The notes below the pieces were generated by a model that did no database searches, was not told the origin of the DNA, and was given only the letters and a program-made list of their open reading frames with translations. A stretch of DNA of 64,000 bases from Hydractinia symbiolongicarpus (lineage: Eukaryota > Cnidaria > Hydrozoa > Anthoathecata > Hydractiniidae), in assembly GCF_029227915.1 (NCBI RefSeq), contig NC_079882.1:19294501-19358500 (forward strand). The letters run 5' to 3'. The position numbers and the translations under genes are program-made. Position 1 is the stretch's first letter. Each line of letters opens with the position of its first letter. Below, one piece after another: positions 50,703-61,065 of the stretch.

Positions 50703-50731
50703 TATATATATATATAGAGAGAGAGAGAGAA
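50703..50731. repeat. (TA)n(GA)n compound microsatellite
   Basis: About seven TA units followed by about seven GA units. A minus-strand frame across it is an artefact. Confidence 0.9.
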
Positions 50732-51244
50732 ATGAAACTTTTTTTTTAATTTTATTCTATTCTTTGTTTCAAAAACCACGAAAAAAAATGTCTTCATTAC
50801 ATTACTTTTTTTTCTATGTAACCTTGACCTAAGCTACAGCTCATATGTTATTTTAACAGTTCCTCCAAATAAATCTTTTCCTATGAAGTATGACGATTTT
50901 TTAAACGAAACAAAACACGAAAAGACAAGTCAATATGAACCATACCCACAAACAGCTCACATAACTTAATTTGTCGTCATTGTCGCATCCGCCAAGAGGA
51001 GAGAATTGGAAAAGAATTTTCGTCAAATCAGAGGATCTATTTAGAAATTCCATAACATTTATAGACTTTGATTTGTAGTTTCGAATAATTTTTATACAAT
51101 CAACCAAACAAACAACTATAAATATCATTTCCAAACCACTCTCTTTATAATAGCCGTATTTTATCTGCCGGACATAACTGGTCCATGCTAAACCGTGCAC
51201 GGAATTCTCGAGCTTCAAATAAAAAATGAGATGCATTTTTATCG

Positions 51245-51293
51245 ACTTGTTGTAACAGACAAATTCCCGTGGTTTTCACGGACTAACAACTAG
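51245..51293 (+). mobile_element. Helitron-like 3' end (first of a head-to-tail series)
   Basis: Ends in TCCCGTGGTTTTCACGGACT and then AACAACTAG at 51293. The CCGTG/CACGG hairpin followed by about 10 bases and CTAG is the Helitron 3' signature. The 5' portion is not delimited. Confidence 0.55.
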
Positions 51294-51408
51294 TCTCTTT
51301 AATAATAGCCGTATTTTGTCTGTCTGTCTACAAGAAAACTGTCACACGAAATAGTGCGTTATTTAAAGACGGGTAACCTCATGGATTTTGTCACGGGTTA
51401 TCAACTAG
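51294..51408 (+). mobile_element. complete short Helitron-like element, 115 bp
   Basis: Begins TCTCTTTAATAATAGCCGTA directly after the CTAG of the previous copy, includes GTCTGTCTGTC, and ends GTCACGGGTTATCAACTAG. The subterminal hairpin is worn (AACCTCATG against CACGGGTT). Both ends carry the TC and CTAG termini, so this looks like a minimal non-autonomous copy. Confidence 0.55.
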
Positions 51409-51500
51409 TCTCTATAAATATAATGCCCGTATTTTGTCTGTGTTCAAAATGGTAGCTTATATTTCTGTAATCTTGCCGCAAACTTATTGAAAAACGGGGG
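51409..51500 (+). mobile_element. Helitron-like 5' end (third of the series)
   Basis: Starts TCTCTATAAATATAATGCCC immediately after the CTAG of the 115-bp copy and continues GTATTTTGTCTGTGTTCAAA. It shares CAAAATGGTAGCTTA with the element at 22.4 kb (22399-22413). The 3' end was not found; it is probably truncated. Confidence 0.45.
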
Positions 51501-53526
51501 GTTGATTTCTTTACTTTTATTACATTACTTTATTTTATGGCATTTTATTTAATACCTAATACAGTAATTATGATGATTTTTTTTAAAAAAAAGTAACACC
51601 AATTAACAAAATCTAGACGGGGTAACAACGGGATGTGTTCCTATCTAAACTTTTTTTTTTTTTTTTGGGGGGGGGGTAATATGCCTATACGGATGTGCAA
51701 CTTGGTTAACTTGGTTGTACTAAGCGCTCAGTCCTGTGTTAACGACAGGATGTTTCCTGTGTCTTTATTTAAACTGAGGTTGCGATAGACGCTTAGTGGG
51801 AACTAAGCTTTACTGACTATATCCAGAGTACTAAATATCTCAGGAAATATTAAGGAGTACAAACGCGTTTTTGATATTTTTCAAGATAAATAAAACTGAA
51901 CCTTCGGTATATCAATTTTTCGATAAATTATAATCATTAAATATTGAAACTTTTTTTGTATATGAAATATTTTGTCTAAAGGATGGAGCCTTTTTTCTGT
52001 TAGTATGTATAGTCCAGTGAATAGAATGCAAATGTGGTCGAGGTGATCGCTCTGTGACACCGCATTTTAATAATATCAGTAAATATACATAATGTAGCTA
52101 GTTACGATAACATAATCGATACATCATGCAAAGAGATGATGATGATGTCAGCAGAAAATTATTGATTCAGAAAAAGCCGGGAAACAGGTTTACTTTATAT
52201 TCAATATGGAGAGTTATTTCTTGGTATCATTAGAAATTGCGGGAAAAGGTTGCTACAAATTCGAACGAGAAATAATACGAATCGCGACAGGTGTTCTGTT
52301 ATGATATTAGAAAAGAGAAATAATTTGAAAATTTATTCAAGGAATAGGGAAACCGCACTAATTGGTTTTTTGATAAAAAAAATTGATGTTAAATTAATGG
52401 GAAAACGAAGCTACTGCAGGACTGATCTTATATTGTACGTCTTATTATGTGTCAGCGTGCAGAAAAACTCACAGTTTACAGATTAAGGATAGGTATCATA
52501 AGAAATGTGAGAGTTGAAAAAAGGATTTTAGTTATGAAGCACGTGTAATTTATTCTTTTTTTTCTTTTGATAACGTTATATCTGACACTAACAAAAACAT
52601 GATTTTGAAAAAAACGTTGTAATTCTTATGGTTGGGAATCTTAAAAAAAATTGAGAATACGACGGTAGCTAATGAGCGCGTTGGAGAGTACCCTATGCAA
52701 GCAAATTATTTGCAAAAATGATCTTTGCGGATAGAGGGTCCCAAAATGCTTTGTTATGCGGAAGTTACTTAAATAAATAACTAAATTTTTGTTTGCAGAA
52801 CTTAATTTTTTGATTTGAACCAAATTCAAAAATTTAACGCTCAGGCTTTTTTTAATTTTTGGAAAACTCTTCCCAAAAATTTGAACTACAAATTTTATCT
52901 TCGACGGCTGCCAGGAGTTATTTGACTCCCATTGGAAAGCTACTCTTTTGGCCATACAATCTCTGTTTTGTGCTATATGGCGTCGCGGGACATGAAAGAG
53001 TTAATGTAATTTATTTATTAAAACAAAAGGCTTTTAATTGCTTAAATTTCCAAATCTGTAGCTTCACCAGTTGATTAGCAATTGTTCGATTTTTAACTGT
53101 GTACCTGCGCAAAGATTAGAAAAGTCCACGTTTTGGTTTTGTTTTGTTTTTTATTCTTGTTTAAAATGATACATCCCAGTGTCACCCACTTTGCGTCTTT
53201 CTACAGTATTCTCAATTTCTATGATTCTACGATTGTCTGAATATACCGTGTTACCAGTGAAAGTCTGATCACAGAAGTTTATTTTTAAACTTTGTATATA
53301 AAAAACTGTTTTTTTACGAAAGCTAGTTTGTTTACCAAAAGATCATATTCCAATGATATTTATGTTACAAAAAACCGGCCGCCTTATTCCGTAGCACTTC
53401 TTGGTAGACGTTATTTTGTAGAATTTCACTTCAGTCTGTTTCTATTGCATATCTAATAAATCGCGGGTCATCACGTGACTTCTCTCACGTTTTCTTAATC
53501 ATCGAGTAAGAATCAAACTGTTTGCA
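51501..53526. other. intergenic
   Basis: Includes T16G10 homopolymers (51651-51676). Frames at 52250-52486 (plus) and 52641-52955 (minus) are not backed by any family or splice signal. Confidence 0.4.
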
Positions 53527-55173
53527 TGGAAACAAAAAAATAACAATGTTGGCAGCTTGCCCAAATATAAGAAATCAGGAAAGGATTGCAAATAAGATTG
53601 TTTTTAATTTAATTACAGTAGATAATAGTTGACAAATAGCCCATGCTTCAATGTTTACCTTTTGAAACAAACTAAAGTTGTTTTACGTCAATGAAAAATA
53701 ACGCAGCTTAATTTAACAATGTGAAATATTTCGAACAACTTTGCTAGTAAACAGGTATTATAAGGATCTACACAGTTTTTTTCTCTATGTAATCGTCAAT
53801 TCCCGTTGCGTAACAAGGACAAATTTAGGTTTATTATCTTCGGTTCTTACCCACGTTATGCACACTTTTTTGATAAGAACTAAAGGGGGATTTTCACGAA
53901 GCCAATTGAACGGCGGATTCGACGGCGAATTGTATCTGAGCATGCGCAGTTTTGTTTGTTTTGATTTTGCATCGATCTTAATGACAAACATATGTTTTTA
54001 TGTGATAAGAACATTCTTATATATCAAAATAAATTTCGAGAAAATTTATCTGCGCGAAAATTTTTGGAAAGGTCAATTCAGTCAACACTTAGCAATTATA
54101 TTGGCCAATTGGCATTTGCACTAATTGCCTTACTTTTCTCGCTTTCGCTTTGAGTGAAGATCCTTGGCAATATCGATATTCATATGATATTTTTATCTTT
54201 ATAACAAACGTGCCCATGATTGCAGGAGTGGAACGTTTTTCTGAATTATACTCCAAATATTATGCAAAAAAGACCTACGTTTAAATGTTCGATAATCTAT
54301 GCAAAAGATGTTAAAAAATAGTATATAGGGGTGGAATATAAGGCGTTTTTGGTCAGTCAGTGTTTAAGAAGCTTCATCGACTTCTCTGTTTCCAGTAATT
54401 TTTGAACTGAATACTCCTTATGGAAAAAAAGAACTATGTTTGAAAATTGAGCGTTTTTGAATATGCATGCGCCCTCGATAGCTAAACGAAAAGTACAATC
54501 CTAGGCAAATTCAATCTGCCATTTGAATGTTGGCGTGTGTGGGCGTCAAAAAAGTCCAAAATCGTTGCAAACTTGTAACAATATCAGATGACCAATTATG
54601 AAGCAGACCGAATGTTGTTTAACATAATTGTAACTACCCTATCGTTAAATAAAGTTGGAGATTGATACATCTTTTCTGTTTACATTTTATCGTTTAAAAA
54701 TAGTATTCGTTCGATCGCACTTGGTCATTTAAAAAATATCGTTTAAAAATAGTATTCGTTCGATCACACTTGGTCATTTTATCGTTTAAAAATAGTATTC
54801 GTTCGATCGCACTTGGTCATTTAAAAAAAAAACACTGGCTTCATGATGTTGCCAGGCAACAACGCGACCAAAATTTAAAAAAAAGGCAAAAGTTTAAATA
54901 AATTTCGGTAAACGATAAAGCCTGAAAATATATGTTATACTTCAATACATATGTGACACGTATGCAGTCATTATGTTCAATAGCATGTAGTTTTAGACCC
55001 AGAGAAAGTTTATTTGAATACACGCTTTTTTAAATATAAGAATCGTCTTTATTTTTTTCAATATAAATCACTCTAATATATTCCTAACCCAATTAAGTTC
55101 AAAAGATCTGAGAATGCAAACTGGTGTAAAAATTACCCTCTGGTGTGTTGTTGTTTAAGCATTCTAATTCAAC
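53527..55173. repeat. tandem segmental duplication, copy 1 (1647 bp)
   Basis: Starts TGGAAACAAAAAAATAACAA and ends GCATTCTAATTCAAC. It is followed directly by copy 2 in the same orientation with only scattered substitutions. It lacks a roughly 105-base block that copy 2 has after GGAAAGGTCAATTCA. It carries three units of a 42-48 bp repeat (ATCGTTTAAAAATAGTATTC...) at about 54687-54827. Open frames are the same in both copies but are short, overlap on both strands and lack protein-like composition. Confidence 0.95.
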
Positions 55174-56877
55174 TGGAAACAAAAAAATAACAATGTTGGC
55201 AGCTTGCCCAAATATAAGAAATCAGGAAAGGATTGCAAATAAGATTGTTTTTAATTTAATTACAGTAGATAATAGTTGACAAATAGCCCATGCTTCAATG
55301 TTTACCTTTTGAAACAAACTAAAGTTGTTTTACGTCAATGAAAAAAAACGCAGCTTAATTTAACAATGTGAAATATTTCGAACAACTTTGCTAGTAAACA
55401 GGTATTATAAGGATCTACACAGTTTTTTTCTCTATGTAATCGTCAATTCCCGTTGCGTAACAAGGACAAATTTAGGTTTATAATCTTCGGTTCTTACCCA
55501 CGTTATGCACACTTTTTTGATAAGAACTAAAGGGGGATTTTCACGAAGCGAATTGAACGGCGGATTCGACGGCGAATTGTATATGAGCATGCGCAGTTTT
55601 GTTTGTTTTGATTTTGCATCGAACTTAATGACAAACATATGTTTTTATGTGATAAGAACACTCTTATATATCAAAATAAATTTCGAGAAAATTTATCTGC
55701 GCGAAAATTTTTGGAAAGGTCAATTCAAAAAAAATAAGTCTTTTGTTAAAAACAGTTTTTTTTTCTCTCTTCCTCAATAAAAGTACTTTACAAGCTTATT
55801 ACTATTTATGTTATTCGTTATTTTTTTCTGCTTTTTTGAACACTCAGCAAATATATTGGCCAATTGACATTTGCACTAATTGCCTTACTTTTCTCGCTTT
55901 CGCTTTGAGTGAAGATTCTTGGCAATGTCGATATTCATATGATATTTTTATCTTTATAATAAACGTGCCCATGATTGCAGGAGTGGAACGTTTTTCTGAA
56001 TTATACTCCAAATATTATGCGAAAAAGACCTACGTTTAAATGTTCGATAATCTATGCAAAAGATGCTAAAAATAGTATATAGGGGTGGAATATAAGGCGT
56101 TTTTCGTCAGTCAGTGTTTAAGAAGCTTTATCGACTTCTCTGTTTCCAGTAATTTTTGAACTGAATACTCCTTATGGAAAAAAGGACTATGTTTGAAAAT
56201 TGAGCGTTTTTGAATATGCATGCGCCCTCGATAGCTAAACGAAAAGTACAATCCTAGGCAAATTCAATCTGCCATTTGAATGTTGGCGTGTGTGGGCGTC
56301 AAAAAAGTCCAAAATCGTTGCAAACTTGTAACAATATCAGATGGCCAATTATGAGGCAGACTGAATGTTGTTTAACATAATTGTAACTACCCTATCGTTA
56401 AATAAAATTGGAGATCGATACATCTTTTCTGCTTACATTTTATCGTTTAAAAATAGTATTCGTTCGATCACACTTGGTCATTTTATCGTTTAAAAATAGT
56501 ATTCGTTCGATCGCACTTGGTCATTTAAAAAAAAAACACTGGCTTCATGATGTTGCCAGGCAACAACGCGACCAAAATTTAAAAAAAAGGCAAAAGTTTA
56601 AATAAATTTCGGTAAACGATAAAGCCTGAAAATGTATGTTATACTTCAATACATATGTGACTCGTATGCAGTCATTATGTTCAATCGCATGTAGTTTTAG
56701 ACCCAGAGAAAGTTTATTTGAATACACGCTTTTTTAAATATAAGAATCGTCTTTATTTTTGTCAATATAAATCACTCTAATATATTCCTAACCCAATTAA
56801 GTTCAAAAGATCTGAGAATGCAAACTGGTGTAAAAATTACCCTCTGGTGTGTTGTTGTTTAAGCATTCTAATTCAAC
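55174..56877. repeat. tandem segmental duplication, copy 2 (1704 bp)
   Basis: Same start and end words as copy 1. It has an extra AT-rich block at about 55728-55848 and only two units of the 42-48 bp repeat (56440-56527). It is followed by TGACAGACAGACAACTAG, whose last bases resemble the ends of the Helitron-like family. Confidence 0.95.
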
Positions 56878-56879
56878 TG

Positions 56880-59800
56880 ACAGACAGACAACTAGATTTT
56901 GTAACGAGAATGACACGATACAAGTTTACAAAAGTTAACAAAAAATAAAAAACCGAACGATCATAATCGTTCAAGAAGAATTTTCAGATGATCGTATTTG
57001 TAGGACATTCCTGACTTTTTTTCTAATTTCTTCTTTGATATTCTTGTATATTTTATAAAAAAAGGTTTTCTTTCAATGCAATTTGTTCTGCAAAAAAAAA
57101 CTAATTTCTGGTGACGAGTGATTCTCTATACAAACCAGCCAGGGAGCTTGCACGTATGTTGAAGAAACCAGACAGTCTGATATACGGATTACACATGCAA
57201 AAACATTCTCAGACAAGAGATATGAGAAAATTTAATAATAGATTATCAATGGCTTTTAATAAAACACAAGGTATTGTTACACTTGTATTTTCGCAGTGAT
57301 GAGTCATTTTTGGTGTTTTAAATCTTTATGTTTCACCGTACAACATCAAAGCCGGCCAGCATCCGTCTAAAATAGATGAAAAATCGGTACAGCCTTTTTA
57401 TAGAAATTTGTAATTTTTGATAGATTCTCACAAAATAGTTTAATAAAAAATTAATAAATACACTTCTCGTTCAGTTTTTTTGTCGATTGAGTGGATTTAA
57501 TAGCAGCCAAATAATACGATAGAGTTACGGAGTTACTATCTCAGAAATTTAAACTTGGTTGTACCAGTTCCTTTTGGGTCCTTCTTTTGGGTCCTTCTGG
57601 GTTAATCTTCAAAGCAGTAAAGCTATTGATTGCCTTGTCGGGACTATTGATATTTTCTTTGAAAACTAAAATGTCACAAAAGAATTGTAGAATCTTGACA
57701 ACAAGAATAATACTTTAATCGGAGAAACTTTCGCAAGGTGAAAAACTTTCGCGAATTCAGGAATGCTCATCACCACAGCCATGCAAATCGAAACAGTTAC
57801 TTGTGATTAAAACAATGCTGAACTAAGTCAAAGAGTGTTGCATCCAACTCATCAAACTTACATGAACAAATAAGAAACAAAACGTCGGCTGATAATAGAT
57901 TAATTAAAGAAACTTGTTGTTTGGAAACTATAAGGATGTATGTGCAAATGTGGACTGACTAAAAGTATAAGCCTTTAAAAAGAAAAGACGACCTTTGCAT
58001 TTTATGTTGCTAATGATGATACAAAGTAGACAGTCCAAAATCAAATAAGTCCTTGTAACTTGAAAATTTAACAAATGGTCTTGGTCAAATAGTTCGAGAA
58101 TCTACACCAGAAATAAACATTGTTTGAACATGCTTCTGAATCTCAAAAGTCTAAAGAATATCAAAATCAGGCTTAGGGGTTTAGAAGGAAAGATAAAAGC
58201 ATGGGTTCATTGTGAATATGAGTTCATTGTGAATGGGTTTTGTTAATGAAGTAATTAGAAAAAGAAATATTACATTTTGAGTCTCCCAAATCGCTTGTCT
58301 ATTTTACAAGCCAAAGACAACCATAAAACTTGGTAAATATCGCAAGATTTGCTTTTTGCTACAACCATGGAGTCAAGCAATATTACTCCGATGTTAAAAA
58401 TACTTTTCCACAATAAACTTTCTGAAATGGCAGGCTGACCATGATAACTCTACCATAGGACTTCTCGCGATATCTACTTGTTTAAAATTGGAACTAGTTT
58501 CAAACACCCTGACTTAACTGATGAGGCTCCATTTACATTTGATATCGTAAAAAAATACTGTGTATGTGTATTGCGTCCTACAAAACAACAAGGATTCCAT
58601 GCAAACTTTGAGGAGTGAAAATTTTATTTGGGAGGAAAGTAAAAAGACAAAAGCTAATTTATCCAAAGGGTCGATTAAAGGGGATACAGGGAAACGCAAT
58701 CCAAGGCACTAGATCAATTTCATGCAACCACTCTGAAATAAGTCTGGCAAGCATAAACAGATTTGTCGAATGAAATACTGATATGGCAAGCAGTTTTACA
58801 CCTGATTATTTTTCAAAGCCTAAACGTAGTTCCTAAAAAACATGATGATCAAAAAAGAATGGAACAAGTTAAAACACTTTTTTCTTCCCTCGCAAGAGAT
58901 CTTCTCTATTTGGTTTCTTTTGGTGCAGCTGGTGTATATGCGTAGGCCATGTATCTTTCACGGAATTCAATTTTTTTCTCTCCATAATTAAACCCATGCA
59001 CTTCAAATGTTGGTAACTGAAAAAAAATTTTATTTGTTGTTGGTGCACGTATAATGCATCTAATTTCTCCATACATAATGCATATCTGCGAACAAAAATG
59101 GTCTTCCTTGATGGTGGTGATTCTAGTTGGTGAGCATAAGAAGTTGCATTTTCAACATAATTTGTACACCGTGACCAGCTTCGATTATATCGATAGTTCA
59201 TCCAAATAGCAAAGAAGATAATCGAACGTTTCCCGAGAAAGAATAAAGATGGAAAGATTTCATAGGAATTTCGCATAAGTGAGATTTTCTGTTTAATTAG
59301 CCTTACGAAAATAATTTTTTGCAAAATATTTTAAACAAACGTGAATATTTCTTTACGTGAAACAAGAAAGAAAAAATGTTATTAATAAAATACAACGTCC
59401 TATAATTATGTTTTTAACAATGTTTTTTGGTGAGAAAAATGTTTACTAACTACCTGGGGATGAAATGTAGTACAACAAGCCAGAAAACGTTACACTAATA
59501 AATGTCTGCAGAATTCCAAGACAATTTTTCTGTTGCAGCATGAGACGAAAAGCTAAATTTGTCTTTTATATTAAGAGCAACAACCCGCTTTTTAGCAACT
59601 TTCATAAAAGAGATTTTGAAGCTAGTTGTAAGTCTGTGGAAATCCACGATAGCATATCTCTCGCTGACAAGTAATGAAAAAAAAAAGAAGAGCGAGCTGG
59701 ATTCCCTTTTTTGTTGAGAAGGGTTAACTACAAACATACCTAATCGTTTGAAAACTAGTTAAATCCTGACATTGTAATAAACAAAATAATATGTCAAACC

Positions 59801-60150
59801 ATGTTCTGCGGGTTTAGACGTATGACGTCGATTATTAAATAAATTTCCGTTATTCTCAACCTCATTTTCAGTATCATACTTACATTAATGGGATAGACAA
59901 AAACATTATTCTGCACAAAAAATTGCAAATTTTGTTCTATTCTCGGTAAGGGATGGAAACGACAAAGGAAATGCAAAGACAATCAGAAATAAGATTACTT
60001 TTTCGAAGGAAAGTTACAAGTTCACTGTATAGGAGCATTTTTCTTCAAACCGACACAATTCCTTTTGGTTAAAAAACAATTTTATTTGATAACTATGTAC
60101 TATTCTTATTGTCGAATTTTTAGTTCTGCGTGAAAGCGGAGTATACCAAA
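56880..60150. other. intergenic, possible worn coding remnants
   Basis: No gene supported. From about 58510 to 58945 one plus frame keeps protein-like wording between several stops (DEAPFTFDIVKKYCVCVLRP; later DDQKRMEQVKTLFSSLARDL), while an open minus frame covers 58869-59324. Neither can be assigned to a family. Confidence 0.3.
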
Positions 60151-60255
60151 ATGGCGGAAGATATATCGAAAAATATTTTCGTAGATTTAAAGGAGAGCGG
60201 ATGGAATGTAGTATTAGCTTTATTAGCTATATTATCAGATACACAACTGGTTTAA
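60151..60255 (+). CDS. hypothetical 34-residue ORF or first exon
   Basis: The ATG at 60151 sits in near-ideal vertebrate-style context (CCAAAATGGCGG) and opens MAEDISKNIFVDLKESGWNV followed by a short hydrophobic stretch, VLALLAILSD. It stops at TAA 60253-60255. It could be the first exon of a gene whose donor I cannot place (CTG|GTTTAAG is weak), a micropeptide, or chance. Confidence 0.2.
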   Translation: MAEDISKNIFVDLKESGWNVVLALLAILSDTQLV

Positions 60256-60273
60256 GAGAAACGTGTCGGGAGT

Positions 60274-60498
60274 TCAAGGGCAACAATAAGATAAACGGGA
60301 AATAGCAACAGTAAGAGCTTCGATAAAGGCTTTCCTCTTTTCGTCTTTTGATAGCTCGGGAGGGAGAAAAACTGCGACTTTCGCACAACAGTTACTTTTT
60401 TTAAAATAAAGGAATTCAGAAATAACCCTTTTGTACTTCGTTGTCAAATTCTTCACCATATATATCACAAAAAGGCGATCTGTGAATGCCGTACTCAT
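60274..60498 (-). CDS. hypothetical small protein, 74 residues
   Basis: The ORF starts with ATG at 60498 and ends with TGA at 60274-60276. The product has coding-like wording in its second half (CCAKVAVFLPPELSKDEKRK, then AFIEALTVAISRL). An overlapping ATG four bases upstream (60502) opens a different 28-codon frame (MNEYGIHRSPFCDIYGEEFD), so the true start or frame is uncertain. It faces the 60151-60255 ORF tail to tail, 18 bases apart. No family recognised. Confidence 0.25.
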   Translation of the reverse strand: MSTAFTDRLFVIYMVKNLTTKYKRVISEFLYFKKSNCCAKVAVFLPPELSKDEKRKAFIEALTVAISRLSYCCP

Positions 60499-60812
60499 TC
60501 ATTCGGTGGCGGCAGACAGTTCGATATCTCAGAAATCAAAAATATCTTCTCAATAAGATTTGGAGGAATTTGTTTTTGAATCACAAATTTTGATGCGCCA
60601 CATACACGTTTGTTTATTTTGCAATATCTTCACTATCATAGACTGAACATTCCACTCTGAGAGCCACAATTTCAGCTCGATTGGTTAAACCAAGATACTC
60701 ATAGTCTGGTAAGGTTAGTTCCCTAACTATTTCCTGTTTGTTTCAGTATTTTTCTTTTCTGCGCGGTATTTCTTGTTAACGCTCTTCTTTTTTATTATTA
60801 TATGTACAATTT
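60499..60812. other. intergenic
   Basis: Nothing recognised. Confidence 0.4.
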
Positions 60813-60814
60813 TC

Positions 60815-61065
60815 ACGACTGAATAATGAATGATCGCGACTGAATTATTACAACCGAATTATGAATTGTCACAACCGGATAATGAATTGTCACAACCGGA
60901 TAAGGAACTGTCACAACCGAATAATAAATAATCACGACCGAATAATGAAAGATCGCGGCCAAATTGTTACCACCGATTGATGAATTATTACAAATGAATA
61001 ATGGATTTTCACGACCAAATGATGAATGATCGCGACCAAATTGGCACGACAGATTAATGAACAAG
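60815..61065. repeat. 21-bp minisatellite, unit CGAATAATGAATTGTCACAAC
   Basis: About eleven units, most exactly 21 bases. Two are shortened to 14 (CAAATTGTTACCAC and CAAATTGGCACGAC) and one to 18. Losses of seven point to an inner 7-base sub-period. Because 21 is a multiple of three, the minus frame reads as a 7-residue repeat (VVTIHYP-like); this is an artefact. Confidence 0.9.

Noticed and set aside
52641-52955. 104-codon minus-strand frame starting MAKRVAFQWESNN
   Set aside because: Good ATG, but no domain, no splice sites, and a composition typical of AT-rich noncoding DNA.
53785-55638. Nearly identical 68-codon minus-strand frames in the two duplicated copies
   Set aside because: Their likeness follows from the DNA duplication; the plus strand is open as well and no family or splice signal supports coding.
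58510-59324. Mildly coding-like frames on both strands
   Set aside because: The plus frame has at least five stops and the minus frame has no recognisable domain; the two readings conflict and neither is compelling.
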